Source of the DNA: Phallus indusiatus
Lineage: Eukaryota; Basidiomycota; Agaricomycetes; Phallales; Phallaceae
Assembly: GCA_027605045.1 (NCBI GenBank)
Contig: JAQFWX010000005.1
Span: forward strand, 1,984,001 to 2,048,000
Reading direction: 5' to 3'
Length of the DNA: 64,000 nucleotides
In this document: positions 43,675 to 55,591 of the stretch, one piece after another
Layout: each line of letters begins with the position of its first letter
Position numbering within the stretch: the first letter of the stretch is position 1
Notes under the pieces: generated by a model
Database searches by the model: none
What the model saw: the letters and a program-made list of their open reading frames with translations, nothing else
What the model was told of the DNA's origin: nothing
Position numbers and translations under genes: made by a program

Positions 43675-46341
43675 ATGTCCTCTTCTCAATACCAAAATAC
43701 TACATGGTCCAGCCCTCTCGATATTCCTCTAGGAGCATATAACAATCTCCCTTACGAGGACTTTGACAATTACTTTGAGAGCCAGCCATGTCAAACGGCT
43801 CCATACTCCTCCCTAAAACGCTCTCGATCTCAATCAACTTCACCGACCTCCTCAGACCAGACGCACCGGTACCTGAACACCAACGCGTCGCCTTCAAATG
43901 CCTGCCTTATCTCACATATCCCTTCTTTCCTTCCCTCACTCGCTCGGACACGGGAGTCATCTTCCCCGGACTTTTTTCCCATTCCAAGCGGCGATTCCTC
44001 ACACAAACGACCTGCTTCACCGTTCAGCACCCCTTTGCATATTGAGAATGACGACAGCCTTTTCGCCAATATAACCCTCTTACCCCTTGATCCTGAATGT
44101 TTTAATGGTAAGGACATCGAATATATACATTTCCCTGTCTTATCTTTGAGCTAGTAGCGACCAATCCCCAAGTGCCCTCACTTGAGCCGGTCGTGGGACA
44201 CCGTACTGTTTCACCTTCCTCAAAAAAGAGATCACTCACAAACCTAGAGCCTGACTGTCCCGATAACGCGTCGGAATACGCGTCTTCCAACCACAAGCGT
44301 CCAAAGCTATCTATCGATAGTCTTCAGAATCAGTCTGACGCGCGCACAAACGTTATTGACTGCGGTTTCGATTCATCAACGCGTCATTTGACTTCAGACG
44401 TTTCTCCAACATATTTACACAACACTATAAACGATCTCCACAGCAGTAAGGTTACCTCTGACATGCCCGACAACTTCAGTAAGTAAATATTGATACCTAA
44501 ACATTGTCGTAGTAGATATTGAACATGAGGCGTGTTTAGATGTATCGATTGAGAATGACAAAGCTTTTATTGCCAACATTGACCCAACTCTTCTCCAGTA
44601 TAAATCCTTGAATCGTAGGTCTTATCATTATCAAATCTCTTGATTTCTATAACCTCTATCCCAGAAGCAGCTACCCGCTTGACACCTCAAGTACCCGAGC
44701 TGATGGCACACCTTTCCTCCCCCTCTAAAAAAAGACTTCATACAGATGACGAGGTCAACGTTGATCGCGCGCCATCCAATCTTTACAATAAACGACGCAA
44801 AATCTCTGCTAATGACTATCAGGACCCATCCCGTTAGTCTGAATGCCTTCTCGAATGTATTTCTTCATTTATTGACACATCATTTCGTCTCAGCCGTTAC
44901 CCCACTTCGTCATAACAACAGCGTTATAACTGATATAAAGAAAAATAATTGTGAGCACAAAGAAAAATCTTCCTATCAAATTCAAAACTGAGAGCGATAT
45001 GGACAGATGTTCCAGTCTCGCCATGCGCATCGCGGACAAAATTTTACCAGACCCCTAATACATTCAATCGTACGTTGGTTCTTTGAAGATAATACATATT
45101 CACTGACATGTGTGGTGCAGATGTATCCTCATCTAGTATCAGAATATCTCCTGTTCCCGCCACTCTCCCACCGGTCCCCGCATATGTAACCGCGGTCCAA
45201 CCCGATGCCAGTAAATATAATCCAGCCATCACCTATCAAACGGATTTAGATGTCCCTTCAGATGCTAATTTATATACCGGTGAGTCCTACGTTTATCTCA
45301 CGCGATTATCCTTTACCCACGCCTCGTTTAGCTGCTGAAAGTATTATTAGTCAAAACGTTTCACCCCGGGACTCACATTCGTTTTCATATTTAGCACCTG
45401 CCGAATGTGGAAATGATACCTCAGGGTGGACCGATGATTCAAAATATCTTTACAATGCTGGTGGTAAGCGTTCATTATTGTTCCTCCGGGCTGATGCGCT
45501 GACGAGTCATGCACAGTATTTGATGCTGCACCAAATCCCTCGGTATTAGACTTTGCTCCTCCGTTCTCAGGGTTATTGCAGAGCGGAGCGTTGTATACCA
45601 GCGATGCAATAATACACACTCAGGCGTACGCAAACAGTAAGTCTTGCCATCACGCAGCGTTCACACAGTAGTTAACATAACCGTCTCTATTAAGATGCAA
45701 CGCGTTCGGGTGTCGACATTTGTCAACACTCGAGCACCACCCATGTGATGTCAAAGACAGGTCATACCGCAAACGCGAGTATGCCCAAAACTTGTATGCC
45801 CGCGACAAGGGGGGCATCGAGTGCTGAACATGCCTTGACTTTCCATATCTATGATCCGACGTCTCTATCTTCTCCCATACCAGCCTCTCAAGCTAACACT
45901 AAACGACGCGGTCGGCAAGCCACACCCGCCAGCTATCTATGGCGGAAAGAGATCAATAAAGATTGCGTCATTTATCGGTGTCTTTACAAAGGCCCGGCGA
46001 TGCCTGACGGGTGCATGCAAGGATTCCGCAAAAGTTCGCGAAATTTAGGCCGGCACATGCGCTTGCACGCTGGTATAGAAGAAAAGATGAATATTCCCGA
46101 CCTCGAAAAAATCGCACTCAACGGCTTGCCAGATGCACTGCGAAAACAGAAGGCCACGTGCTCCTTAAATGATAAGGATCTTCACCAATGTTCATACTTT
46201 CGTCAGCACGGAGTACGCTGGTCGACAATGACATGGGGAAGACCGGATATCATTTCAAGAAAGCACGGGGCTTCAGATCACCCAGCTTATCTTCAAAAAA
46301 ATAAAAAGGGAAAGCTCAAAGATGTTGGCATAGCCGCATAA
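43675..46341 (+). CDS. Zinc-finger nuclear protein (734 aa, ten exons, all introns phase 1)
   Basis: Exons 43,675-44,107, 44,155-44,478, 44,513-44,614, 44,665-44,832, 44,894-44,950, 45,007-45,069, 45,121-45,279, 45,332-45,463, 45,517-45,636 and 45,695-46,341. Most of the protein is Ser/Pro/Asn-rich and low complexity, with basic clusters (KRSRSQS, HKRPKL, NKRRKI) that could be nuclear localisation signals. The last exon has a basic stretch KRRGRQATP and one atypical C2H2-like finger, C-x9-C-x12-H-x3-H (CMQGFRKSSRNLGRHMRLH for its second half), then a Lys-rich tail. It is probably a DNA-binding regulator. Every internal exon is a multiple of three and every intron interrupts a codon after base 1, so any internal exon could be skipped in frame. 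Confidence 0.72.
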
Positions 46342-47087
46342 GTGCTAATCCGAAATGACCGTCATGGTTACACGGATCATGTTTATTTATTTTTCCTCGC
46401 ATTTTCTTCTTATTTCTTCTCATTTTTCCTTCTCAAAACGTTAGCATCCAGTATAACGCCAGCAATCATGTATAACATACACCATCATGTATCATCTCGA
46501 ATCTTCCTGTAGCATCGTCGCCGACCATGTATTTTACCTTTATCGTGTATTTCTAGTTTGACTCAAGAAACAATATTCATCACCTCTTGGTGGCAGCTTG
46601 TTGAGAGGGAAGAAGAACAGACTTTGAAAAAAATATTGGAACGATAGAACGCCCTTTATATATATTTGCGTCGAAACAAAAAAAGGGTGGAAAAAGCGGA
46701 AAGACAAGGGCTGAAAGGGTGTGTATCGATCGGTTACGAGTCCTTTGAGGCCCTTTGTCACGCCGAACTTTCTGTTCACGGCACATCACGTGCTAAACCC
46801 AGCAGAAGACCCCGACTGGAATGGTATGATGATTATTTCTTCAAACTCGCAATGTCAAACACCCAAATGATTGCCAGGCTATTATATATATTAGAAGACA
46901 AATAGAAATACACGATGGATATCCACGGATTATCATAACACAGAACAATGATTGATTATCGTCCGATACATGCAATAATTCAATAAAGAGCTACATTCGG
47001 TAAAAAAATACGAATAAATTTAAAAACAAAAAACGGACAGATATGTAGGACAAGAAAGCGAATATGAATACGCATACTAGCCGACTT
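46342..47087. other. Intergenic, no gene seen
   Basis: 3' flanks of two convergent genes. A frame of 80 codons at 46,666-46,905 on the plus strand has no recognisable feature and is not called. Confidence 0.5.
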
Positions 47088-48068
47088 TCAAAAACTTCCT
47101 CGGCGCATTCGGGTCCTTTTGTCGTTAGCTTGAGTCGAGCCAAGCCGAAGCAGGAATTCAATCCCATTTCCCGAGCTGGATAACGATGAAAGCCCTTTGT
47201 ACACAATCCTGTCCCTCAGTAGATCCACTCTGCGAATCGAGCTCATCTCCTCGTTGAAGGTGAGGTGGCTATCCCCTTTAGCCAGTCGAGAACACCTCAC
47301 CCAATGAGCGTTCTTTCTCACGTGTGGTTCCTCAATAGCATTCCATTCAGCGGGTGTTACGGGTTGATGCAGTGCTGCATATAAGGCAAATAAGACAGTT
47401 TCTATGGTGATGCAACTTGGTGGTCGGACTTCAATTGGGATTTCCCATGCGAAATCATTCGAGACTATGCGCATGCTGTGGACAGGAGGATCGGTCGCAG
47501 GCTGTGACAGGAGAGATTGTCCTAGTGACTTTACAGGAGAGGAATGCACATCGGAGCAGCGGATTTGCGCTTGTTTAGGTAACTGCGAAAGAAGCCATAC
47601 GAGTGATTGCGATTGCGCTTTAAGGACATCGTGTAGTCGAATACTAGGGGATTCTATAGTGTTGTGGTGATCACGATGAGTTGGTTGTGTAGGCCGAGAC
47701 GATGACGAGGAAAACGTACGAGTGTCCCTTTCTCTATATCTTTGTATGGGATCTCTAGAACGTGATGCGCCAGATCGAGGAGGAAAGGGGTGGTGCAGAG
47801 GAGGAAGGGGGTATAAAGGTGGTGGTGGCGGCGGGGGCAGCATATAGTATAACGGGTAGGGATAATGGTAAGAAGGATAAAAAGGAGGCGGCTGATGCAA
47901 ATGATGAATATGATAGGGTGAATGTTGTCTCCTGTGAGAGCTTGATGTGGACCCGGATGATGTTTCGTTAGCTGGAGAAAGTGGTTGTGAATACTGGGGT
48001 TGAGAGTGAGGTTGGGGCTGAGGTGGCAGCCTCGCAGGGCGCTGTCCGGGGCGTCGTGGCGTTTCCAT
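47088..48068 (-). CDS. DUF6699-type protein (326 aa, single exon)
   Basis: A single frame from ATG at 48,068 down to the stop at 47,088. The first 130 residues are low complexity: Pro/Gln/Ser-rich, then His/Tyr/Pro-rich (YPSYHYPYPLYYMLPPPPPP), then an Arg/Ser-rich stretch with possible nuclear targeting. The C-terminal half carries the DUF6699-type domain: SNDFAWEIPIEV, LFALYAALHQPVTPAEWNAI, RRVDLLRDRIVYKGLSSL. The domain is clearly homologous to that of the gene at 28,049 (shared pattern of EW, RR-D-L, and GL-SL) and more distantly to 58,067. Unlike the gene at 28,049 it has no intron between the N-terminal region and the domain. No biochemical role is known to me. Confidence 0.78.
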   Translation of the reverse strand: METPRRPGQRPARLPPQPQPHSQPQYSQPLSPANETSSGSTSSSHRRQHSPYHIHHLHQPPPFYPSYHYPYPLYYMLPPPPPPPLYPLPPLHHPFPPRSGASRSRDPIQRYRERDTRTFSSSSSRPTQPTHRDHHNTIESPSIRLHDVLKAQSQSLVWLLSQLPKQAQIRCSDVHSSPVKSLGQSLLSQPATDPPVHSMRIVSNDFAWEIPIEVRPPSCITIETVLFALYAALHQPVTPAEWNAIEEPHVRKNAHWVRCSRLAKGDSHLTFNEEMSSIRRVDLLRDRIVYKGLSSLSSSGNGIEFLLRLGSTQANDKRTRMRRGSF

Positions 48069-51000
48069 ATGACTTGTTAATTACAACACTACTTCTCCTT
48101 CTTCAGATGTATAGCTACAGATTTTCTCCAATCCACCGCTCAAGAATACCTTTCCCGGCCCGGCAAGGAGTCGTGGGTTGTGGCGAGAGTGTGGATCACG
48201 CTCTGCGTGTGAGGGCGAATGTGGGCGGAGGATATGAAAGTCGATAGAGGGTATAGGGAAGGTGGCGTACCACAAGTTGAGAGCGCAGGGTCTTGTATTT
48301 ATATGAGCCCTGAAGCACAATGCGTGTCAGTTCATCCGGTAAATCAGACCAAAATCTGCAGTTTTGAGAGAGGAGCGGACGTATCAGTTTCTTCTTCTTT
48401 TTATAATTGTTTATTGTCTTGTCATTTCATATGATATTATAGGGGTAATTGATTGCCTCACCAGTTTAAGCGATAGGTCAGTGCCATCTGCCGAGTTGCG
48501 CTATACTGTGATCAGTGATCCTAAATAATCGCCTTGTGTGCTTGTGTGGGGGACGAAATACGCAGCGGTGCCCATCGCATAGCATTTGTCATAATCGAGA
48601 TAGATAATCTGTGGAAAACCAAGCTTACAGTTAGTCTCCAAAATTCTCAGGGACGCGGTGAAAAGGTAATGAAACAAAGTGCCCAACTATACCTACCTAA
48701 AGAGAATTATATTAACGTACAGCCAGTTGCTCTCCGTATCCAGATTGGTGGTGGTACGATTTGTGTGCTACGTCGGTGTATGCCCGATAACGTCGGGGAG
48801 GCGTGGGTCCATGTCAGCTAAGCTGAACAGTGCTATAACGCTACTTCTTTTGAGAAGCTATGACTCAATTGCAGAGGAAAGCTCAAAACTGTTGATAGAT
48901 GAACTGGCAAACTGGCAAGTATTGGCTTGATTTGATTCTGGAAGAACGAGCTGGACGCATTGGATGGGATCCATATTTTCCTTGTAATAGCCAGTTGATT
49001 GGTAAAAATATGAACCCCGCGCTGATTTGTCTTTCCACAGCCGTTCAGGGACGAATCAATATCTATACCAAAATAGGTTTTGTCAATTGCACAGCCTTTT
49101 CGAATCCACAAGCTGTTGAAGATCAATTGTACACACAGTCAGCTAGTTTCATATCATATAACCTGCAGCGACAAATGATAAATCGTCCACAATATCGGGA
49201 AAGGACACAATAAAGCTCACAATATGAAATCACCCCGAGTTGAAACGGACCTCCGAAGTCACAAAAAGTCTATCGCGTACCAGACATTAGAATGATACGA
49301 ACCAACATGACGTCGTAACGCACGTGAAGCATGACTATGTGGGGTACAGCCTCGTTTCCCGAAATATGTATTCGAGCACCATGCACAGTCAGATGAATTT
49401 GTGCAATAATCATGGACCAGTGTGTCCAGGGAAGCGACCTCCTGTCATTGAAGTGTGGAACGGATGAGAAATATGTTCCGAGGGTAAGTGTTTCATCAAT
49501 TTCCTGTTAACATTGCCTCATTTCTCCTATTGCAAAAGAAAAAGGCTTTTGGAGGACGGGCGATAGATGCGTTAGCAACAAGTTAGCAACGAACAAATTC
49601 ATGGGCGCGTTTGTGATTACGTAATTGAAATTATGCAATGATGCATGTTTTGGCGCCTATTTTATCATCTTTTCACTGGCACGAACTTTCATCTTTTATA
49701 TCGGTTTACAAACAAACTTTTATCCCATCTGGTGATTTCTTTGATCCATCAGCTTACCTTCCAGAGATCCAGTGAAGCTGCTAATAATTTCGAGGAATTA
49801 GCCCGCGTTAGATAACATCATATATGACTACACGACGCGAGTTCCACAGAGCTCAGTACCGGTTCGGATCGGGCTCGGATGAATTCAAAAAGTGTATATA
49901 CACAAGGAATAATCAATTTTGCGTGGCTGTGAGTTTTACAGGGGAAAAAACAGTTCATGTTGGGACGAATGCACCTTTTAGAACATGAATGCAAAATGGC
50001 TATACACAACGGTTCACCTGCATCTGGTCGCAATGTTGATATTTAACCCGAAATGGTAGTCTTGCATAGCCTCCTTAAATGTATTGCAAGTCAGTTATTT
50101 TTCTTTTCTCGGACTTGGGGCTTGAAAACTGGATTTTTGGATACCACGGGCTGTGCGTCGGATAGCTTGCCATCCGGGTTTCTCAAAACCGATCCCGCAC
50201 TTGTAATGACCATTTTGTTTTTCCGTAATTTTTTCACGCTCAAACTTTGAAAAGCAGTGCCATTCGTGTTGATTTTAGAGGATTGCTACGCATCATTGCT
50301 CCTTATATCGCAGCTTCACTTATTCAATAACCATCCGTCTCAAAACGCCAAACACGTTTCTCGAGATCCAAGAGAATAAAACAATCCATTTTACCCGATT
50401 TTCAAATTCATTCAAAACGCGCCATGATATCGAATCTTCCACGTGCAACAAAATCTGTATTTATTTCTCACCTTCAGGCTGTGTCAAAGCATACTCCGAA
50501 TCCCACTGTGGTCTCGATACGAACTCTTTTCATTACTTCTCAATCATTTTGTTCGCGAGTGCTCCTAATGCAATTCCGACTAGACACAGGATTTCCGATC
50601 CACTCCGAATAACGAATATTAGATCGGGTTCTCCACTTATCACGCTCTCTTTCATCCCCTTTCTACCCAACCCAATCATCAATGCTAATTACGACTACAT
50701 AACGTATTTAGATAAACCTAGTTGACCCTCTCAGCAGATACTCGTCTTCATTATAAAGCAAAGAGTCAAAACTTTTCCACAATTGAGGAACTTTCGCGCC
50801 TCGCTAAACTTTGGAAGGCTTATTTTGCTGACATTCATCCTCAATATCATTGGTTCAGCTATTCTCATCAATTAAGGAACGCTCTCAGTGCAACCATAGT
50901 CCTCAATACCTCAAATGAACCACCAATAATAACCCATAATTTGAAGCGGTGCAAAGCCGCTTATGAGTTCAGTCACAAGCGCAGACAAGCGAACTAAATA

Positions 51001-51213
51001 ACGGAGTCGCTTCATATCAATCTGGAGAAGCGACGACATGCATTAATTACAAAATGCTGTGTGTAACATATTAGAACTCTGGGAAAAATTTTTCCCTTAT
51101 CGCCCGGCTAAATCCAGAGATGTTTGTGACTTTTCGGGTTACCCCCACGAGTTCCTCTAATTCAGACTCCATCGAAATTGTCCGCCGGTTGGACTTGACT
51201 TGAACATTCAGTA
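48069..51213. other. Intergenic, no firm gene
   Basis: Several frames of 80-105 codons occur on both strands (for example 48,534-48,821 and 48,899-49,213) without domains, conserved splice patterns or compositional support. A possible exon at 50,722-50,997 is listed separately. Confidence 0.45.
50722..50997 (+). CDS. Possible terminal exon of an unknown small protein
   Basis: An open stretch of about 90 codons with balanced amino-acid use (SRLAKLWKAYFADIHPQYHW) and a basic end, preceded by a plausible splice acceptor CTCTCAGCAG at about 50,741. No upstream exon could be joined with confidence; a candidate first exon begins at ATG 50,424. I do not recognise a family. Confidence 0.3.
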   Translation: MTLSADTRLHYKAKSQNFSTIEELSRLAKLWKAYFADIHPQYHWFSYSHQLRNALSATIVLNTSNEPPIITHNLKRCKAAYEFSHKRRQAN

Positions 51214-53619
51214 ATGTCGTCCGCACCTGACAATGTCCTCTCTTTGGTGTCATTTCTTGTTACCAATTTCTTTGACGTCTCTGTTATCATACTTGCACTT
51301 AATGCAATGTCCAAAGAAAGAGAAAACCAAGGAAATGCCACCGCCGCAACAGAAATGAAGCTGGAAGCCACCCAAATGGAGACAGTTGTTGAAGAGTGTT
51401 TAGCGTCGACGTCGAAAGCAGTTGAAAAGAAAGGTAAAATGAAAAGCGTTCGAATTGAGACGGACGACGAGTATGTCAAATGTTCTTTTTTCGGAGTGCG
51501 GATCCACCTGTATTAATACGATAACAGAGACGAACTCGAGTCACAGTCTGGCACTGTTGACGAGAAAAGCTCTGAAGAACTCCGTGGCTTCGTTAACAAT
51601 CTAATAACAAAGACATCAAATCCTAAATCTCCACAAAATCAGGTTACAGACGCTCAAAGAATGAAAGACGTCTCCAATGTCGATCCGGCTTTGTTGTACT
51701 TTTGCCACAAGTATTTCCCGAACGACGTGGATCAAGGCGTCGTCGATGATATGGTTTCGAAGCTAATTCCCAAGGTTGAAAAGACTCGTCAGATCCGTCC
51801 AATTCGTCCTTTGCCAACGTCGAGGTTCTCGAGTGGTAGCGCTCCAAAGTCCGAACGCGACAAGAAGACCATTGTGGTGTCTGGATTACGGTGTCTTCTC
51901 TTCGACGCGCGCGCGTTAAACGTCCTTCAAGAGAAATCCGCAAGACATAATAACATTTCGTTTCGACAGCTTCTCTCTCCAGAGCCAGAACGGTCCAACG
52001 ATGCGTCTGCTACACCAGCTCAGAACGATGGCAGCAACACGTCCAAGCAAGAGCTTCCTTCCGAGGCGAAAGCTCAAGCACCGCCTGCTTCAAACGCAGC
52101 AGAAACTCCCACCGTAGATGATAAATCCGAACCGAAACCCAGTTCCGGTCCTGAAACAGACAACTCCAAGCCATCGCCAGGTACAACCGCATCTGGATCT
52201 CAGGCTCATCAACCCAAAGAAGCATCCATTCCAAGTCCAGTGGTCCAGAACGGCCCAGCACTCAAATCCGAGATTAATGGAACTCCTAAACCGCAACCGG
52301 AACCAGCTTCCAAACCAATTCAACAGCCGGCAACGGATGTGAAGGCCGGATCCGACGTAAAACCTCCCCCAGCTGCCACCACAACCGCCAAGGCGGATCG
52401 GCCCAAAGAAGTACCCACGACAGCGGTCCCGGACGATGTGGTAAAAGGAGAAGTTAATGGAAGCAAGACGCGATCCCAATCGGGCGAATCCTCAGCAGCA
52501 GCAGCTAGTGCCAGATCTGCAGCAGCTAACCTCCCGAACAAAGATCAGCCCAAAGAACGATCAGCCCAAAGCGAATTGAAAGCAGGTGAAGAAGCTAAAG
52601 CACAATCCCAGCCAGCCGAGTCCTCAAATGCGGGTGTCAAACCTAAAGTCGAGCCTGGTTCTGAAGCATCAGGGAGTACGTCGAAACCTGCACCTGCTGC
52701 TAGTACCTCGAAAACGACGGAAGCTGCTGCAGGTGGAAGTAGAAGAACAGCAACGTTGGATGAGAAGATCCGAACCTCCAAGGAGGACAACGCCGAGAAA
52801 CCGACAGAAGAGATTACTGCTTCTTCCAAATATGCAAAGGAGCGTTCGCGTTTCGCTCAAGATGGGCGTGGCAGAACCGTACCGAAACCTGCTGTAATAC
52901 CCGATCCTGCGCCTGAGATCAAACAAGAACCAAAGAGGGAAGAGAAGACTGAAAGCAAGCCGACTGCTGGGTCGTCATCGTCATCTGCCAAAGTTAATCC
53001 GACTCCGCCGCTGAAAGAGGAGAAAAAACCAGCACATGGAGAAACAAATGGGTCATCGCCATCCACTAGTTCGTCAGGAAAAGAGAGAAAGTCGTCTTCC
53101 GCTGCTGTCAATGCAGCTTTTGAAGAGCTCAGGAAATCCACATCGGCTTCAGCCTCTCGCCAGTCCGACACAAAAGCCAAGTCCCCACCTTCACCGCCAC
53201 CTCAGTCGAAACCACAACAACAAAAGCCAGAGGTGAAACCAGAGCCGAAACCACAACCACCACCTCGCACTGAACCTGAGCCTCCCAAACCGTCACCCTC
53301 TTTTCCACCCCCTCGCACTGATTATGCACGTCCCAAACCATCGCCTCCATCTCCGCCCCCGTCTCGCGCTCAGCGTACCGCTCCTAAACCGACATATGAT
53401 TATGAAGATCGATATGAAGATCGATATTACAAGTCCTACCACATCGGTGGCTCAGTCCAGTGCTCCGGCATAACGCTCAAGGGTGTCCGCTGTCGAAACT
53501 GGGTTAAAATAACTTACAGGCCCAACTTCAACTCTAGAATTGAACCCAAACTCTTTTGCCATTGGCACGGGAGAAGGAAGGCTCGGATATTCCGATATCT
53601 ATGGACCCTTCAGCTATGA
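51214..53619 (+). CDS. Low-complexity protein with C-terminal Cys/His finger (782 aa)
   Basis: Exons 51,214-51,470 and 51,528-53,619, joined in frame across a 57-nt intron. The N terminus has a hydrophobic stretch (LVSFLVTNFF...VIILAL) followed by an ordered region of about 150 residues (VDPALLYFCHKYFPNDVDQG, VVSGLRCLLFDAR). Residues about 250-690 are low complexity, rich in Pro, Lys, Ser, Glu and Ala, probably disordered. Near the end lies a finger, QCSGITLKGVRC...FCHWH (C-x8-C then C-x2-H), like the Cys-rich motif that I know from fungal proteins with a T5orf172/GIY-YIG-type nuclease domain; that nuclease domain is absent here. A second, shifted-frame finger follows at about 53,626-53,725. 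The neighbour at 54,217 has three such fingers. Confidence 0.7.
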
Positions 53620-53744
53620 CGACCGAGCGATGCTCCGCGATCACCCAGTTGGGAACGCTATGTAGGAGGGATGCAGAACATTTCCGATCTTCTAAGTATG
53701 GCTACTGTACGCAACATGCTCAAATCAAAGGGTGGATCTATTGA
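53598..53744 (+). pseudogene. Second finger, out of frame with the 51,214 gene
   Basis: The frame encoding RCSAITQLGTLC...YCTQH repeats the finger pattern of the preceding gene and ends at TGA/TAA 53,742-53,744. It overlaps the last codons of that gene in another frame. No intron with acceptable borders links the two fingers, so either a 1-nt indel (or assembly error) separates them or this is a decayed second finger. Confidence 0.5.
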
Positions 53745-54216
53745 TCTGTTGGATCTGTTGGGTGCGGTAATAAGATTAGGGTATCAATATAAGATTGTAA
53801 GAGGGCGGTGAAGAGAATGTAATTGTAAGCACGTACTGTTCCACAATAAACTATTGTATCTTTTCATCAGCAACGACAAGTCGAGTGTTCAGTCTTTTCG
53901 TGCGGAAGAAAGTGAAGATATATTTCCCCTAAACCGTGCACGCAGTCTCAGTAAGACTGCGTAAGCCCGAAATCAACACTGAAGCTGAAATTTCTCCAAG
54001 AAACTCGAAGAAGACATGTATGAACGAATATAATTTGAGAAAAGTCAAGAAACGCGTGCGTCAAGAAAGAGTTGCGTCGCTGCAGTCGACAGGGACGCAC
54101 ACCTCTAATTATGTAAACGAAAGACGGAAGCAAAATACTCTGAACAAATGTTGGGAAGCCCGTCCCATTCAGGAAATACACCCAATCGCGTTTCCTCAAA
54201 ATAATCCCTCCCAAGC

Positions 54217-55591
54217 ATGACCCGGTTTGATATTCTTAAATCAAAAATCTTCCAAAAAAAGCGTAGGGCAAGGCGTTCGATTGATCCTTCAAATGACGGT
54301 AACGACCACGATCCTGACCCGAATTTGGGAGCAAAGTATGTGTCGACGAAATGAGACACTTTTCGTTTTGATAATATCATTGATCATATATACTCAGTGA
54401 GAATATTCTTGACAAGAAACAGGGGACTGATGGTAACCCCGTTCCTCCCGCTGATCATCCCATACAACCCGCAGTTACACTTCCTCCGGAAGCTAGTCAG
54501 TCCGAAGGTCCACTAGCAGATGATAGGCCTCAAGAAACCTCAAAGAACACTGACAATGCTCATCTTGGAGCAGCACATGGAATTTCATCAGTTCTGGATT
54601 CCGCAAGTCCGCCTGACTTGCATAATCAGCCTCCTTCAGAATGCAAATTACCGTCATCTTCAAATCCGAGCTCCAGTCCGAATTCGAAGCCAAATCCAAC
54701 AGTCGAATTCTTAGATCGTGTGACTCAAACCCCTCATCCCTATAACGACTGCCCTTTCCCGCGTCATGATCAAGATCGGCAAGAAAAAGAAACGAATGAG
54801 AACAAAGGGAAGGGGAACGGAAACCACCTATTGAGTACGTTTCAACAGGTTGTCAAACCAATCTCCCAGATCACAATCATTCCCCTTCATTTAATTCGTC
54901 ATCTTTCTCAAATTTTCCCGGACAAAATATTGTCCAATGCTGCGCGGTCACAAAAGCCGGAACGCGTTGTAGCATATTCGTCAAGATACAAAACGATCAC
55001 GATTATTTTCATACCTCCCACATTCCTTCCGATTTCTTCTGCCATATTCATAAAAGAACGCAAGGGGCAGAAAATGCCCAGTTCAGTTCTTCAGGTCATA
55101 CCCACACAGTTCCCAATGGACCAAGCGTGAAAATCCGAATAGACGTTACACACAGTACGTCAGTTCAATGCTCCGGCATGACAAAAAAAGGCACAAGATG
55201 CGGAAAGATGGTCAAACCTAGAGACAATGCCGCACCATCTTTCGCGTACTGTCATCTCCATTTGTCTCAACAGTGTTACCAACAGCATCAACAGCAACAT
55301 CAGTGTCCCGCTGTCGGAAAGGACACTTGTCAATCCTCATGTCGAACGACACCGGAGCCGGATATTAAATTCCCTGCCTTCACTTCGCATAGTCCTTGTA
55401 GCTCAAGATCGTCTTGCTCAGGAGTTGGCGTGGTCGTCTCTGTTCAATGCCGCGGAAAGGTCAGGGGAGGCGAACAATGTCGTCGTCATGTTTCAAGCGT
55501 AGACGGCGTCTCGCCGGCCTATTGCTTTCAACATGCTTCTCAACGTTTTAGGTATATAATTTTATTCTTTTCTTTTCGACCAGGAAGCTGA
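54217..55591 (+). CDS. Triple-finger protein, C-x8-C...C-x2-H (425 aa)
   Basis: Exons 54,217-54,335, 54,398-54,834 and 54,870-55,591; the second intron is only 35 nt (GTACGT to CCCAG) but is needed for frame and gives the first finger. The N terminus is basic (SKIFQKKRRARRS) and residues about 40-190 are low complexity. Three fingers follow: QCCAVTKAGTRC...FFCHIH, QCSGMTKKGTRC...AYCHLH and QCRGKVRGGEQC...AYCFQH, each C-x8-C, a 14-24 residue spacer and C-x2-H, presumably binding zinc. The same motif ends the adjacent gene at 51,214, so the two are probably tandem relatives. The role may be DNA or protein binding; unknown. The C terminus after the third finger (RYIILFFSF) may be intron read-through. 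Confidence 0.65.

Noticed and set aside
52010..53350. Several minus-strand frames of 70-130 codons
   Set aside because: They are antisense shadows of the Pro/Lys/Ser-rich coding sequence of the gene at 51,214.
53509..53520. 17-nt intron ending TTACAG in the first finger of the 51,214 gene
   Set aside because: Far too short to splice, and removing it would break the finger frame.
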